The notes: a model not told the origin generated them from the letters alone. A DNA stretch of 64,000 bases from Pseudomonadota bacterium (GCA_022563505.1 JADFNG010000005.1:1-64000); one strand, 5' to 3'. Positions 1 through 9,078 are shown, counted from the first letter of the stretch. Made by a program: numbers and translations.

Positions 1-1095
1 TTTTCGTACCGTGCTGCCGAGGCTAACGTTGGCAAGAAGAATTCCACCTCGATTCGCCCGCACCCAGGTAGACCGGTAATAGATCGGTTCGGGATCGCCC
101 CAAAAACGTACTTTCCTGATCATGCCGAGTGAATGCAACAAGGTCTCTATGCCCTTGACGACGTGTTTTACCTCGGCAAGTTCCAGTATCGACGGGCCAC
201 CTGCCTCTATCGTGACCGTGGGTATTCCTGCAGCCGTGGCTGCATGGCGTAACGTTCCGGATGACGGATCGCTGTGCAACACCACCATTGACCCGAAACC
301 CTGCGTCAGTGTCACGACGTCGCGATTGCGCAAATCTGCCCGCAGCTGGGGAAGATTGGCTCGCTCGAAGGAGCCGGTATGCAAATCAACCAGCGCATCG
401 CAGTGGCGCACTATCTCGTTGAAAAAGGAAAATGCAATGCGGGACGCGGCGCTGCCGGTCCGATTGCCCGGAAAATACCGGTTCAGGTCGCGCCGATCCG
501 GCAAGTACCTCGAAGCACGCCTGAATCCCTGCAGATTGACGATTGGCACACCGATAACGGCTCCGGATAACTTGCGCGGATTGATGCCATGCAATACGCG
601 CCGCACAATCTCGATACCGTTGATTTCATCACCGTGAATCGCAGCAGTGAGGCAAAGCGTTGGTCCGGGCAGTCGACCGTTAACCACCAGCACGGGCGCC
701 GCAACGGGCACCCCTTCAAAAAGCTCCGTCGCGGTCCACGATAATCGCTGAAAGTTGCCGGGTGGCACCGTTGCGTTAAGAAGGCTCAGCGGTTTTGCTT
801 CACCCTCCGCAACAGTTACCGCGCTCGCGAGCGCTACCATAGCCTTGGCATTCCCGGTAACATCCGCCGCCACCGAATCAGTCGCTGGTATTTCGTCGGC
901 TGCGGCAAGGCCTGCGTCTGACTCGGCCAGTGCAGGTACTTCGGAACGTAATTCCACGCCTGCGGTCTGATCCTCAGCGGGCGATTGCGTCGTTGCAATC
1001 TCCGCCTCGCTCGCGGCGAACTCGCCGGACAGTAACAATGACGCCAGCGTCACGAAAACAATGAGAGGCAGGGAATTTGAACGAAATAGTGTCAT
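1..1095 (-). CDS. Secreted succinylglutamate desuccinylase/aspartoacylase-family zinc hydrolase (3' end outside window)
   Basis: The minus frame is open from an ATG at 1095 to the window edge (365 codons, no stop), so the C-terminus is missing. Residues 1-29 form a signal-peptide-like hydrophobic stretch, then about 100 low-complexity Ala/Glu/Ser-rich residues. The M14/AstE-AspA fold follows: HGDE (H154, E157) and DLHTG (H239) supply the expected zinc ligands, RRDLNRYFPG holds the conserved Asn-Arg, and TIEAGG (E297) is the likely general base. Family members remove acyl groups from amino acids or peptides; a signal peptide points to a periplasmic substrate, so this is not the arginine-catabolic AstE. 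It is divergent from mltD across 119 bp. Family is confident, substrate unknown. Confidence 0.85.
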   Translation of the reverse strand, partial: MTLFRSNSLPLIVFVTLASLLLSGEFAASEAEIATTQSPAEDQTAGVELRSEVPALAESDAGLAAADEIPATDSVAADVTGNAKAMVALASAVTVAEGEAKPLSLLNATVPPGNFQRLSWTATELFEGVPVAAPVLVVNGRLPGPTLCLTAAIHGDEINGIEIVRRVLHGINPRKLSGAVIGVPIVNLQGFRRASRYLPDRRDLNRYFPGNRTGSAASRIAFSFFNEIVRHCDALVDLHTGSFERANLPQLRADLRNRDVVTLTQGFGSMVVLHSDPSSGTLRHAATAAGIPTVTIEAGGPSILELAEVKHVVKGIETLLHSLGMIRKVRFWGDPEPIYYRSTWVRANRGGILLANVSLGSTVRK

Positions 1096-1214
1096 GGCAA
1101 TGTGTTTTGAGTGGCTACGCCTTCCAGCGAACCCTAAAATACCTTATAAAAGGGTGCTCATCTGTGAACCATTACAGGTATTTACAGCAATTTCCTCGAA
1201 TGAAACCATAATCT

Positions 1215-3155
1215 GTGAAAATGACCAGTCCGATTCGATATCTGTGCATTATCTTCACTGTCCTGTTGGCGACGACTGCGATTGCCGCGAACAGCCTTTT
1301 TCCGCAACCCGCCGAACTTGATCGTGATGTCGACTTCTGGAAAGCGATCTTCTCGGAGTACAGTACCGACGAAGGAGCTTTGCACGATAATCGAAATCTG
1401 TCCGTCGTCTATGAACGCATGGACATGCCCTCGACCGTCAGTCGACGTGAACGTAATCGTCGAGTTGGGATAAGACGCAAGCATTACCAGAAAGTTCTGC
1501 GGACGCTTGCGGACGGCAGGCGAGATAATCTTGATGCTGAAGAACAGCGCATCCTCGACCTGTGGCCCGGCAATGTCAGCGATGCGACATTGCGAGCCGC
1601 TGCCGGCCAAATTCGTTTTCAGCACGGCCTGTCCGATCGATTTGAGAAGAGCCTGCAGCGCGCCGGCCGCTGGCGGGCACACGTGAATACCACTTTTTCC
1701 CGATTGAACGTGCCCATCGAGCTTGCGGCATTGCCACACGTCGAGTCATCTTATAATCCCGCAGCGCGGTCACATGTCGGTGCATCCGGCATCTGGCAAT
1801 TCACGCGCAGCACGGGTCGGCGCTTCTTGCAGGTCGATCATGTGCTCGACGAACGCAATGATCCATTCAGAGCAACAGAAGCTGCCGGCAAATTGCTGGC
1901 CTACAATTATTCCATTGTGGGCAACTGGCCGATGGCAATCACCGCATACAATCACGGGCTTGCCGGGGTACGCCGGGCGATGCGGCAGTATGGGGATACG
2001 GCCTATACGGACATCCTCCGCAATTACAAAGGCCGGACTTTCGGTTTCGCCTCGCGAAATTTCTACGTAGCGTTCCTGGCGGCGATGCAGATCGATCAGC
2101 ATCCGGAGCGGTATTTTCCCGGTGTCACACCAGATCTTGCGGTGAATTACGATACGTTCATGTTTGACGATTACGTGCCTGCCGATGCGATTGCAACGGC
2201 GCTCGGCATCAGTGAGCGAGATCTCGCGAAATACAACCCGGCTATGCAGGCGACAATTTGGGAGGGCAGCAAGTATGTGCCACGCGACTTTGAAGCCCGC
2301 GTGCCACGGGATCGGATCTCGGCTCCTGCGCAGCAATTGCTGGCAAGCATTGCACCCGACCAACATTTCGCGAAGCAGCTTCCGGATTTGTATCATATGA
2401 TCGCACGGGGGGATACGTTATCCGCGATTGCCGCTGAGTACGGAACACGCGTTTCGACGCTGGCAGCATTGAACAATCTTGGCAGCCGCCACCGCATTCG
2501 TGCAGGACAGCGATTACGTTTACCGGCAGCAGGGCCGGTTGCCGAGATCGTGGCAGCGAAAGAGAAAGCAGCGGCCGCCACGCCGCCTGTCGCCATTATT
2601 GCCAATGTGCCGACAACTGCAGCAGGCCCGGAGTTACCCGGAAGCGACGAGGAAACTGTGGGGTTTCTGGGTGAACGCATCGCGGATACCCTGATGGGGG
2701 CTCTGCAATCCGCATTGCTGTCGGATCCCAGCGATTACGATGTCGCTGCCGACAAGACGATTGAGGTGCATCCCATGGAGACGCTTGGCCACTACGCCGA
2801 CTGGCTGGGTATCAAAACCCAGCGATTACGCGATATCAATGGTCTGGCGTTCCGCACTCCGGTTGTCGTCGGACAACGTATCAAACTGGATCTGAGCCAG
2901 GTGAATCCGGCAGATTTTGAGGCGCTGCGCAGCACCTATCATCGCGAGTTGCAGGATGCGTTTTTCCGCAACAACACAATTACCGGAATCCAGGAGCACA
3001 CGGTGGCGAGTGGTGAGTCTGTCTGGATTCTTTCATTGCGTCAGTACAGCGTTCCAATTTGGTTGTTCCGGCAATACAACCCGACACTGGATATGTCCAG
3101 GGTGGCTGCAGGCACGCGCATTCGATTTCCCATCCTGGTCAGCAACCACGGCTAG
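1215..3155 (+). CDS. mltD: Membrane-bound lytic murein transglycosylase D with three LysM repeats
   Basis: 646 residues from GTG 1215 (an ATG lies two codons on at 1221). Signal sequence at residues 1-25; SLT domain about 150-290 with catalytic Glu177 in PHVESSYN and the family motif GASGIWQFTRSTGR; then LysM repeats at about 393-437 (YHMIARGDTLSAIA), 518-560 and 593-640. MltD cleaves the MurNAc-GlcNAc bond in peptidoglycan with formation of 1,6-anhydroMurNAc, the product later recycled by AmpD and AnmK, both encoded in this window. LysM repeats anchor it to glycan. No lipobox cysteine is evident after the signal peptide (E. coli MltD is a lipoprotein), so it may be soluble periplasmic. A small membrane protein follows 11 bp downstream. 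Confidence 0.93.
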   Translation: MKMTSPIRYLCIIFTVLLATTAIAANSLFPQPAELDRDVDFWKAIFSEYSTDEGALHDNRNLSVVYERMDMPSTVSRRERNRRVGIRRKHYQKVLRTLADGRRDNLDAEEQRILDLWPGNVSDATLRAAAGQIRFQHGLSDRFEKSLQRAGRWRAHVNTTFSRLNVPIELAALPHVESSYNPAARSHVGASGIWQFTRSTGRRFLQVDHVLDERNDPFRATEAAGKLLAYNYSIVGNWPMAITAYNHGLAGVRRAMRQYGDTAYTDILRNYKGRTFGFASRNFYVAFLAAMQIDQHPERYFPGVTPDLAVNYDTFMFDDYVPADAIATALGISERDLAKYNPAMQATIWEGSKYVPRDFEARVPRDRISAPAQQLLASIAPDQHFAKQLPDLYHMIARGDTLSAIAAEYGTRVSTLAALNNLGSRHRIRAGQRLRLPAAGPVAEIVAAKEKAAAATPPVAIIANVPTTAAGPELPGSDEETVGFLGERIADTLMGALQSALLSDPSDYDVAADKTIEVHPMETLGHYADWLGIKTQRLRDINGLAFRTPVVVGQRIKLDLSQVNPADFEALRSTYHRELQDAFFRNNTITGIQEHTVASGESVWILSLRQYSVPIWLFRQYNPTLDMSRVAAGTRIRFPILVSNHG

Positions 3156-3166
3156 CCGGTTTCGCC

Positions 3167-3568
3167 ATGGTGAGAATCACAACTCTGCACTTTGTCCGGC
3201 TACTGCCCGTGCTGCTGCTGGCCATGGCCGCCGCGGCCTACGTCTTCTACATCGAAGGTGAACACGCATACGCACATCGAAATGTTGCGCCAATGCTGGT
3301 TGTGGTTTTGCTGGCAATCATTTCACTGCTTCGAGGTTCCGGTCACTGGGCAGGAAGTGGCTGGAGTTGGCCGTTGGCAACGTTCGGTTTCGCCATACCG
3401 GCGATCGGCTTATCCATTTACCTGCATTATGGTTATGCGACTGATTTGCACGGCATGTACAGCAATGCGGTCTATCCAAAAGAACTGTTCCGCTATCTGC
3501 CGATGTACACATTGTTTGCCGGTGGCATCGGTTTCGCCATTGGCTGGATCGTGGGGAGAGAAATTTGA
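3167..3568 (+). CDS. Small multi-pass membrane protein, function unknown
   Basis: 133 residues from the ATG at 3167. A longer in-frame reading begins at 3059 but overlaps mltD and adds non-hydrophobic sequence, so it was rejected. Four hydrophobic segments are visible, at about residues 8-27, 39-56, 66-84 and 112-130, separated by short loops; a basic N-terminus and the C-terminal VGREI suggest cytoplasmic ends. It starts 11 bp after mltD stops and is probably cotranscribed. I do not recognise the family. Confidence 0.65.
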   Translation: MVRITTLHFVRLLPVLLLAMAAAAYVFYIEGEHAYAHRNVAPMLVVVLLAIISLLRGSGHWAGSGWSWPLATFGFAIPAIGLSIYLHYGYATDLHGMYSNAVYPKELFRYLPMYTLFAGGIGFAIGWIVGREI

Positions 3569-3648
3569 GCCAATTTTGTGAGCCGTCAGATTTGCAGGCC
3601 GTGTCGGGTCTGCTAGTCTTTCCTCGATTAAACTTCAGCGGCTAAGCG

Positions 3649-4179
3649 GTGATGCACGGGAAAAAGCGCGGAATATGGGCTGGCATTCTGCTGTTATCAG
3701 TGGTGATGGCAATAGCGTCTTTCGCCCCATCGACCGCAATTGCCGGTGATTTCCCGGTGGCCGACAAAGTGCTGATTGAAAAAGAGAAACGTAAATTGCA
3801 TCTGATGAGGGATGGCAAGCCGTTTCGCACTTTCGATATTGCGCTGGGCATGGCACCGATTGGTGACAAGAACGAGGAAGGCGATTTCAAGACGCCGGAA
3901 GGTTCTTATTTGCTGGATGCGCGAAACCCGAACAGTGACTATTTCCTGTCCATACACATTTCCTACCCGAACAGAGCCGACCGCACGACTGCCAGAAAGA
4001 AGGGTGTCAATCCCGGTGGGGAAATCATGATTCACGGCCAGCCGAATACGCCAACCTACTCGGCGGGTTATTACAAATTGGCGGACTGGACCAACGGCTG
4101 CATTGCTGTATCGAATTCTGACATGATTGATATCTGGCTGATGACGCCTGACAGCGTTGCCATCGAGATCTTGCCCTGA
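3649..4179 (+). CDS. L,D-transpeptidase (YkuD family), periplasmic
   Basis: 176 residues from GTG 3649 (ATG at 3652 is equally possible). Signal peptide at residues 8-33; YkuD catalytic domain about 40-175 with His129 in EIMIHG and the nucleophile Cys151 in WTNGCIAVSN, matching the family HG...S/T-x-GC pattern. Such enzymes form 3-3 peptidoglycan crosslinks or attach envelope proteins to peptidoglycan. The protein is short, with no LysM or peptidoglycan-binding domain, like the ErfK/YafK-type subset. It stands alone between a membrane protein and ppnN, both on the same strand. Confidence 0.9.
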   Translation: MMHGKKRGIWAGILLLSVVMAIASFAPSTAIAGDFPVADKVLIEKEKRKLHLMRDGKPFRTFDIALGMAPIGDKNEEGDFKTPEGSYLLDARNPNSDYFLSIHISYPNRADRTTARKKGVNPGGEIMIHGQPNTPTYSAGYYKLADWTNGCIAVSNSDMIDIWLMTPDSVAIEILP

Positions 4180-4240
4180 TCGTTCGTGTCCCATTTAGCA
4201 GCGGACGCACTTGCAGGGAATAATTTTCTAAGGAGTTGCA

Positions 4241-5653
4241 TTGCAACCAATACACATAGCAAGCAGTACCGAAATCCGAGTTGATAGTGATGAAGTGATC
4301 GACGCGGAAGTTTGGCCGGAGGGCAGCCTGGAGGTGCTTTCCCAGGTCGAGGTTGAGCAGCTTCGCAGTCAGGGCGAACATGGGCTCTATACAATACTGC
4401 GTCGCTGCATCCTGGCAGTGCTGAATTCCGGTGGGTGTACGGACGATGCTCGCGAAATTCTTGCCAAGCACAAGGATTTCAGTGTTGGTTTTATCCAGCA
4501 GGATCGTGGCCTGAAAGTCACCATCAAGAGCGCGCCCGCCTCGGCATTTGTCGATGGTGTCATGATTCGTGGTATCCGCGAGCTGGTATTCGCAGTCTTG
4601 CGGGATATTGTCTTTACCCATAACGAGATTCGGGAAAGTGCACGTTTCGATTTGCAAACTTCCGAGAACATTACCAATGCTGTGTTTCACATCGTTCGTA
4701 ATGCGCGACTGCTGGAAGTGCCGTCGGAGCCGAAACTGGTGGTTTGCTGGGGCGGCCACGCAATCAGTCGCGACGAGTACGAATACACCAAGAAGGTCGG
4801 TTATGAACTTGGCCTGCGCGCGTTGAATGTATGCACCGGTTGCGGCCCTGGAGCCATGAAGGGTCCGATGAAGGGAGCTACCATCGGTCATGCGAAGCAG
4901 CGGATTCGTGACGGCCGATATATTGGCATCACTGAACCGGGCATCATCGCGGCAGAATCTCCGAATCCGATTGTCAATTCACTGGTGATCATGCCGGACA
5001 TGGAAAAACGTCTCGAAGCGTTTGTGCGTGTCGGGCACGGTATTGTGGTTTTTCCAGGGGGCGTGGGCACAGCCGAAGAAATACTTTACGTACTCGGCAT
5101 ATTGCTGCATCCGGACAATCGTCATTTGCCGATGCCGCTGATCATGTCGGGAACCCGAAGCAGCGAAGCGTACTTTCGCCAGATAAACGAATTCATTGGC
5201 GAGACTCTGGGTCCGGAAGCACAAGGTCGCTACAAAATCATCATTGACGATGCAGAAGCGGTGGCCAGAGCGATGCTGGCTGGTTTGGCGGAGGTAAAAC
5301 AATTTCGTAAACAAAATGGCGATGCCTATTACTACAATTGGCGCTTGAAGATCGATCACGAATTCCAGATACCATTTGAAGCGAGCCATGAAGCAATGGC
5401 TGCTCTGCAAATTGCCGAGGACATGCCGGTGCATTTGCTTGCGGCGAATTTACGCAAGGCATTTTCCGGCATTGTTTCGGGAAATGTACGCGAGGATGCG
5501 ATTTTGTCAATCGAGGAGTTGGGGCCTTATGAAATTACCGGTTCGGCACGCATCATGGGTTTGCTGGACCGACTGCTGGCCGCATTTGTCAAGCAGGGGC
5601 GTATGAAACTTGCCGCCGATCGATATTCGCCCTGTTATCGCGTGAAAGCATAA
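4241..5653 (+). CDS. ppnN: Pyrimidine/purine nucleotide 5'-monophosphate nucleosidase PpnN
   Basis: 470 residues, close to the 454 of E. coli PpnN (YgdH) and alignable end to end. Start TTG 4241 is chosen because AAGGAG lies at 4230-4235, 5 nt upstream. Order: N-terminal regulatory domain (about 20-150), LOG-type Rossmann core with CTGCGPGAMKGPMKGA and the FPGGVGTAEE loop (P-G-G-x-G-T), then the C-terminal domain ending AADRYSPCYRVKA. PpnN splits nucleoside monophosphates into base and ribose 5-phosphate and in E. coli is activated by (p)ppGpp; that control here is inferred. TTG initiation suggests modest translation. Confidence 0.95.
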   Translation: MQPIHIASSTEIRVDSDEVIDAEVWPEGSLEVLSQVEVEQLRSQGEHGLYTILRRCILAVLNSGGCTDDAREILAKHKDFSVGFIQQDRGLKVTIKSAPASAFVDGVMIRGIRELVFAVLRDIVFTHNEIRESARFDLQTSENITNAVFHIVRNARLLEVPSEPKLVVCWGGHAISRDEYEYTKKVGYELGLRALNVCTGCGPGAMKGPMKGATIGHAKQRIRDGRYIGITEPGIIAAESPNPIVNSLVIMPDMEKRLEAFVRVGHGIVVFPGGVGTAEEILYVLGILLHPDNRHLPMPLIMSGTRSSEAYFRQINEFIGETLGPEAQGRYKIIIDDAEAVARAMLAGLAEVKQFRKQNGDAYYYNWRLKIDHEFQIPFEASHEAMAALQIAEDMPVHLLAANLRKAFSGIVSGNVREDAILSIEELGPYEITGSARIMGLLDRLLAAFVKQGRMKLAADRYSPCYRVKA

Positions 5654-5883
5654 ATCACGGCGCATCGAATTCGCGCCTGGCCGACGCGCAGCATGAATTC
5701 TCGGCAACGGCTCACTGGCGTTTTGTTAAATGGACTTGCCCAATCGCCTGATTAAGTAAAAAAGTGACCATAGTACACTGATTTTTATGTAAAAAATCAC
5801 GCTTTGCATTGTGAGCCAGTTCCTGTGCCCCCGCTCTTTCCCAACGTACTATTTGTGCAAAGGGAAGTGTGAGGTAATGTCTG

Positions 5884-6141
5884 ATGCAGGACAGCAAAGA
5901 CAACAATTGGGCAGGTGATTACGGCAATTCCGTTGAGTCACGTGCCAAAGCATCCGCAAGCGAATCCGGGTTGCACGCGGCCCCATCGGCCGAAGTCTAT
6001 GGCTGGCAACAGTACCGTCGCTGGATTTCAAAAGTGCCGGCTCCTCATGTTCGCCGCACCGGCGTCGATCCATCCCTGTATACCTGGAAAGGCTATCGCA
6101 AATGGACCGAGCAGGTTAAACGCAACTGGACCGACAGCTAG
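5884..6141 (+). CDS. Small basic Trp/Tyr-rich protein with an internal repeat, unknown function
   Basis: 85 residues. A GAGGT at 5871-5875 lies 8 nt before the ATG. The N-terminal 40 residues are polar and probably disordered. The rest holds two related segments, VYGWQQYRRWISKV (about 38-51) and LYTWKGYRKWTEQV (about 65-78), sharing Y-x-W-x-x-Y-R-x-W-x-x-x-V. No membrane segment or signal peptide; the C-terminal half is strongly basic and aromatic, as in some nucleic-acid or membrane-surface binders, but that is only a suggestion. Preceded by a 223 bp AT-rich gap after ppnN. I do not recognise a family. Confidence 0.6.
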   Translation: MQDSKDNNWAGDYGNSVESRAKASASESGLHAAPSAEVYGWQQYRRWISKVPAPHVRRTGVDPSLYTWKGYRKWTEQVKRNWTDS

Positions 6142-6478
6142 CCAGACCAGGAACTGCCCGGGGCTTGTCAAGAATCAATCCAGGTATTTTAGCCGCTCCC
6201 TCCTGCCCGTCCACCAGCGCCGGTAACGAGCAGGCATTTTCCTTCTTGCTATTGCCGTTTGATGCTGTCCAGTCAGTTTGGCTGCGCGCGCAACATAAGG
6301 TCACAATGATCTCTCTGCAGAAAAAAACTGTGATCTTTCTCGCCTGGAAAATGTCGACCACTTCGCTCATTACGAAAAAATATTAAAATCAAAATGAAGC
6401 TGTGATGTATCTCACGGTGCACAAAAATCGACACGACTATAGTTATCCCACTGAAGCACCCACCGCGAATAATCACGT
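6142..6478 (+). other. 337 bp intergenic region holding a CRP-like site
   Basis: No convincing coding region. The right-hand 130 bp are AT-rich and contain the CRP-like palindrome and -10 element annotated separately; the left part shows no repeat, terminator or RNA signature I can support. Confidence 0.6.
6401..6443 (+). promoter_or_regulatory. CRP/Vfr-like site with downstream -10 element
   Basis: TGTGA-TGTATC-TCACG at 6401-6416 matches the CRP/Vfr consensus TGTGA-N6-TCACA at 9 of 10 core positions. A TATAGT -10-like box at 6438-6443 implies a start near 6450, placing the palindrome centre at about -41.5, the class II activator position. It would drive the two small genes at 6479 and 6687. 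Regulation is inferred; the match is visible. Confidence 0.55.
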
Positions 6479-6670
6479 ATGTCCAGCAAGCTTTCACAAT
6501 CCGAATCACCCGTAGCCGGGCTCAAAAATGAAGCATCGCGGCAGCGATGGGAACTGTTTCATCGTGCGATCGCACATGCGAAACAATCGAATTCCGACGC
6601 GATGCAACAAGCGTTGCCCGATGATGCCGATTCCAGGCATCGTCGACCCGTTTTGACAATCGCCAAATAG
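6479..6670 (+). CDS. Small hypothetical protein
   Basis: 63 residues, polar and mostly helical in character, no membrane segment and no recognisable motif. It follows the CRP-like promoter at 6401-6443 and ends 16 bp before the 86-residue membrane protein gene, so the two may be cotranscribed. No good Shine-Dalgarno is visible before the ATG, which lowers confidence. Family unknown. Confidence 0.45.
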   Translation: MSSKLSQSESPVAGLKNEASRQRWELFHRAIAHAKQSNSDAMQQALPDDADSRHRRPVLTIAK

Positions 6671-6686
6671 CCGCATTGCGCCACCG

Positions 6687-6947
6687 ATGGAACGCCTGAT
6701 TCAATATCTCGACGTCCTGGAAGATACCTGGTACATGGTCGCTTTGCTGGCAGAGCGCATCAGAAAGATTGCGCTGCAGTTGGCTATTTTCGGAATGATG
6801 GCCGTCACAAGCGGCCTTGGATTCATGCTCGCATTGACTGCGCCTCCCGTCGGCTTCGCAGTGGCAGCCCTGCTCACGGTCACCGTGCTGTATCGCTCCG
6901 CGACTGCTCGCACACCGCTTGCATACCCCCTGTCGCACAGCGGCTAA
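6687..6947 (+). CDS. Small membrane protein, unknown function
   Basis: 86 residues. An amphipathic, charged N-terminal 28 residues (MERLIQYLDVLEDTWYMVAL...) precede two hydrophobic segments at about 30-50 and 54-72 separated by the short loop TAPPVG, a helical-hairpin layout. It lies 16 bp after the 63-residue ORF behind the CRP-like site. No family recognised. Confidence 0.55.
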   Translation: MERLIQYLDVLEDTWYMVALLAERIRKIALQLAIFGMMAVTSGLGFMLALTAPPVGFAVAALLTVTVLYRSATARTPLAYPLSHSG

Positions 6948-7088
6948 GAAAGAGCCGGATCAGCAAGATAGAAAGCGCCATGCGACGAACCGTGGCAACC
7001 GTCAGTGTGGTGCCGCGCCGCCGTCGGCAGCGCACGAGTCCATAGCACTCCCCCTGCCGCGGAATTGGCTTCTTCGCCGCGCGAGCAC

Positions 7089-7114
7089 CTTGAAAAATCC
7101 CGACTTGCCCCTAT
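7089..7114 (+). promoter_or_regulatory. Sigma-32 (heat-shock) promoter of htpG
   Basis: CTTGAAA at 7089-7095 and CCCCTAT at 7108-7114 are separated by 12 nt. This fits the sigma-32 (RpoH) consensus CTTGAAA-N11-16-CCCCATnT with one shifted base in the -10. It lies about 60 bp upstream of the htpG GTG, and HtpG is a classical RpoH regulon member. Confidence 0.8.
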
Positions 7115-7176
7115 GGTGTGTGCTTATTCCCGTGTGCCAGAGGCGGGATCCAGACAAGCATCAGGAGGCAGAATTC

Positions 7177-9078
7177 GTGGGCAAGAAAGCCAGTCCGGAA
7201 ACAATGGGGTTTCAGACCGAGGTGCGCCAGTTGCTGCATCTCATGATCCATTCTCTCTATAGCAACAAAGAAATTTTCCTGCGCGAACTGATTTCAAATG
7301 CGTCGGATGCGGTCGACAGGCTGCGCTTCGAAGCGCTGGCAAATCCGGATCTCCTGACGGGTGACGCCGACCTGAGCATTCGCGTCGTGCTGGATAAAGA
7401 GGCAAAGACGATAGCGGTTACCGACAACGGCATTGGCATGTCGCGAGAGGACTTGATCGAAAACCTCGGCACGATAGCCAAATCGGGGACAGCCGATTTC
7501 CTGCAGCAGATGACGGGAGATGACAAGAAGGATGCACAACTGATCGGTCAATTCGGCGTTGGTTTTTATTCGTCGTTCATCGTTGCCGACAAGGTGGTTG
7601 TAGAGACACGGCGAGCAGACCTTGAGGCGAAGGATGCGGTTCGCTGGGAGTCGGATGGGCAGGGTGAGTTTACGGTTGAGCCAATTGAACGTGTGGAGCG
7701 GGGTACGACGGTTACTCTGCACCTTAAGGAGACGGAAGCGGAATTTTCAGAGCTGTTGCGGCTCGAAACACTGATTCGAAAATACTCCGATCACATCGCA
7801 TTCCCGGTACTGCTGGAGGGCGGCGCGGAGGACGATAAAGAGCCACGCACCGTAAACTCGGCAACGGCCCTGTGGATGAGATCACGCTCGGAAGTGGATG
7901 ATGATGAATACAAGGAATTTTACAAGTACTTGTCGCATGACTTTGTGGACCCGATTACATGGAGTCACAACCGGGTGGAGGGCAAGCGAGAATACACGAG
8001 CCTCCTCTATATTCCGGCGAATGCGCCATTTGATCTGTGGAACCGGGAAGTACCGCGGGGCTTGAAGCTTTATGTGCAGCGCGTCTTTATCATGGATGAT
8101 GCGGAGCAATTTCTGCCACTTTACCTGCGCTTCGTAAAGGGTATCGTTGATTCCTCCGACTTGCCACTCAATGTGTCGCGTGAGTTATTGCAGAACAATC
8201 CGCAGTCGGCGGCGATGAAGACTGCGATCACGCGGCGTGTTCTGGATATGCTGGCCAGGCTGTCAACGGCCGATTCGAAGGAAGATCGCGAGATCTACCA
8301 GAAGTTCTGGAAGGAGTTCGGTCAGGTCATAAAAGAAGGCCTTGTCGAGGATTCTCAGAATGCCGACAAGCTGATGAAACTGCTTCGCTTTACCACGACG
8401 CGCAGCGATGGCGACCTCCAGGATCAGTCGCTAGCGGATTATTTGGGGCGTGCGATTCCGAAGCAGGACAAGATTTACTATTTGCTGGCCGATACTTACG
8501 CGACGGCGAAATCGAGTCCGCATCTCGAACAACTGGCCAAAAACGGCATAGAGGTCCTGTTGCTTGCCGACAGGATTGACCCGTGGATGGTTGATCACTT
8601 GGCCGATTTTGAAGGCAAAAGTTTTCAGGATGTGGGCCGCGGTCAGTTGTCGTTGCCAGAGGGTGACGGCACTATCACACAGGAAACAATGAACGAGGAG
8701 CACAAGCCGCTGCTCAAGAAAATCCAGAAAAAGCTCAAGGACAGAATTACAGCGGTCAATGTCAGCCAAAGATTGATTGATTCACCCGCGTGCGTGGTAA
8801 CAGCGGACCAGGATCTGACGCCCCAGCTCAGGCGAATGCTGGAAGCGAGCGGCCAGAAACTACCCGACTCGAAACCGAACTTTGAGATCAACGTCGAACA
8901 CCCGTTGGTGCAAAGGTTGTCAGCAGAGCGCGACGACGAGCGCTTCGGCCAGCTGGCGAATATTCTGCTTGATCATGCGTTGCTGGCGGAGGGCGCACAG
9001 CTTGAGAATCCCGCTGCTTATGTGCAGCGTATGAACAGCCTGCTGCTCGATATGGGCACGCAGGAGGTTAAGAAATAG
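7177..9078 (+). CDS. htpG: Chaperone HtpG (bacterial Hsp90)
   Basis: 633 residues from GTG 7177, chosen because AGGAGG at 7163-7168 lies 8 nt upstream; the open frame runs back to 6919 but that part is not Hsp90-like and overlaps the previous gene. The N-terminal GHKL ATPase domain shows ELISNASDA (37-45), DNGIGM (83-88), GTIAKSGT and the lid motif GQFGVGFYS; the middle domain carries the conserved WxxxNREVPRG-type stretch (LWNREVPRG) and the catalytic-loop region; the C-terminal dimerisation domain is complete. HtpG is an ATP-driven cytosolic chaperone for non-native proteins. A sigma-32 promoter precedes it. msrB, another stress gene, follows on the same strand. Confidence 0.97.
   Translation: MGKKASPETMGFQTEVRQLLHLMIHSLYSNKEIFLRELISNASDAVDRLRFEALANPDLLTGDADLSIRVVLDKEAKTIAVTDNGIGMSREDLIENLGTIAKSGTADFLQQMTGDDKKDAQLIGQFGVGFYSSFIVADKVVVETRRADLEAKDAVRWESDGQGEFTVEPIERVERGTTVTLHLKETEAEFSELLRLETLIRKYSDHIAFPVLLEGGAEDDKEPRTVNSATALWMRSRSEVDDDEYKEFYKYLSHDFVDPITWSHNRVEGKREYTSLLYIPANAPFDLWNREVPRGLKLYVQRVFIMDDAEQFLPLYLRFVKGIVDSSDLPLNVSRELLQNNPQSAAMKTAITRRVLDMLARLSTADSKEDREIYQKFWKEFGQVIKEGLVEDSQNADKLMKLLRFTTTRSDGDLQDQSLADYLGRAIPKQDKIYYLLADTYATAKSSPHLEQLAKNGIEVLLLADRIDPWMVDHLADFEGKSFQDVGRGQLSLPEGDGTITQETMNEEHKPLLKKIQKKLKDRITAVNVSQRLIDSPACVVTADQDLTPQLRRMLEASGQKLPDSKPNFEINVEHPLVQRLSAERDDERFGQLANILLDHALLAEGAQLENPAAYVQRMNSLLLDMGTQEVKK

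Noticed and set aside
122-637. 171-residue plus ORF at the window start
   Set aside because: It is antisense to the zinc hydrolase, whose minus frame shows HGDE and DLHTG motifs and is open without a stop for 365 codons.
6919-7176. N-terminal extension of htpG in the open frame
   Set aside because: The extra 86 residues are Arg/Pro-rich and unlike any Hsp90 N-terminus, overlap the previous gene and contain the sigma-32 promoter. AGGAGG before GTG 7177 fixes the start.
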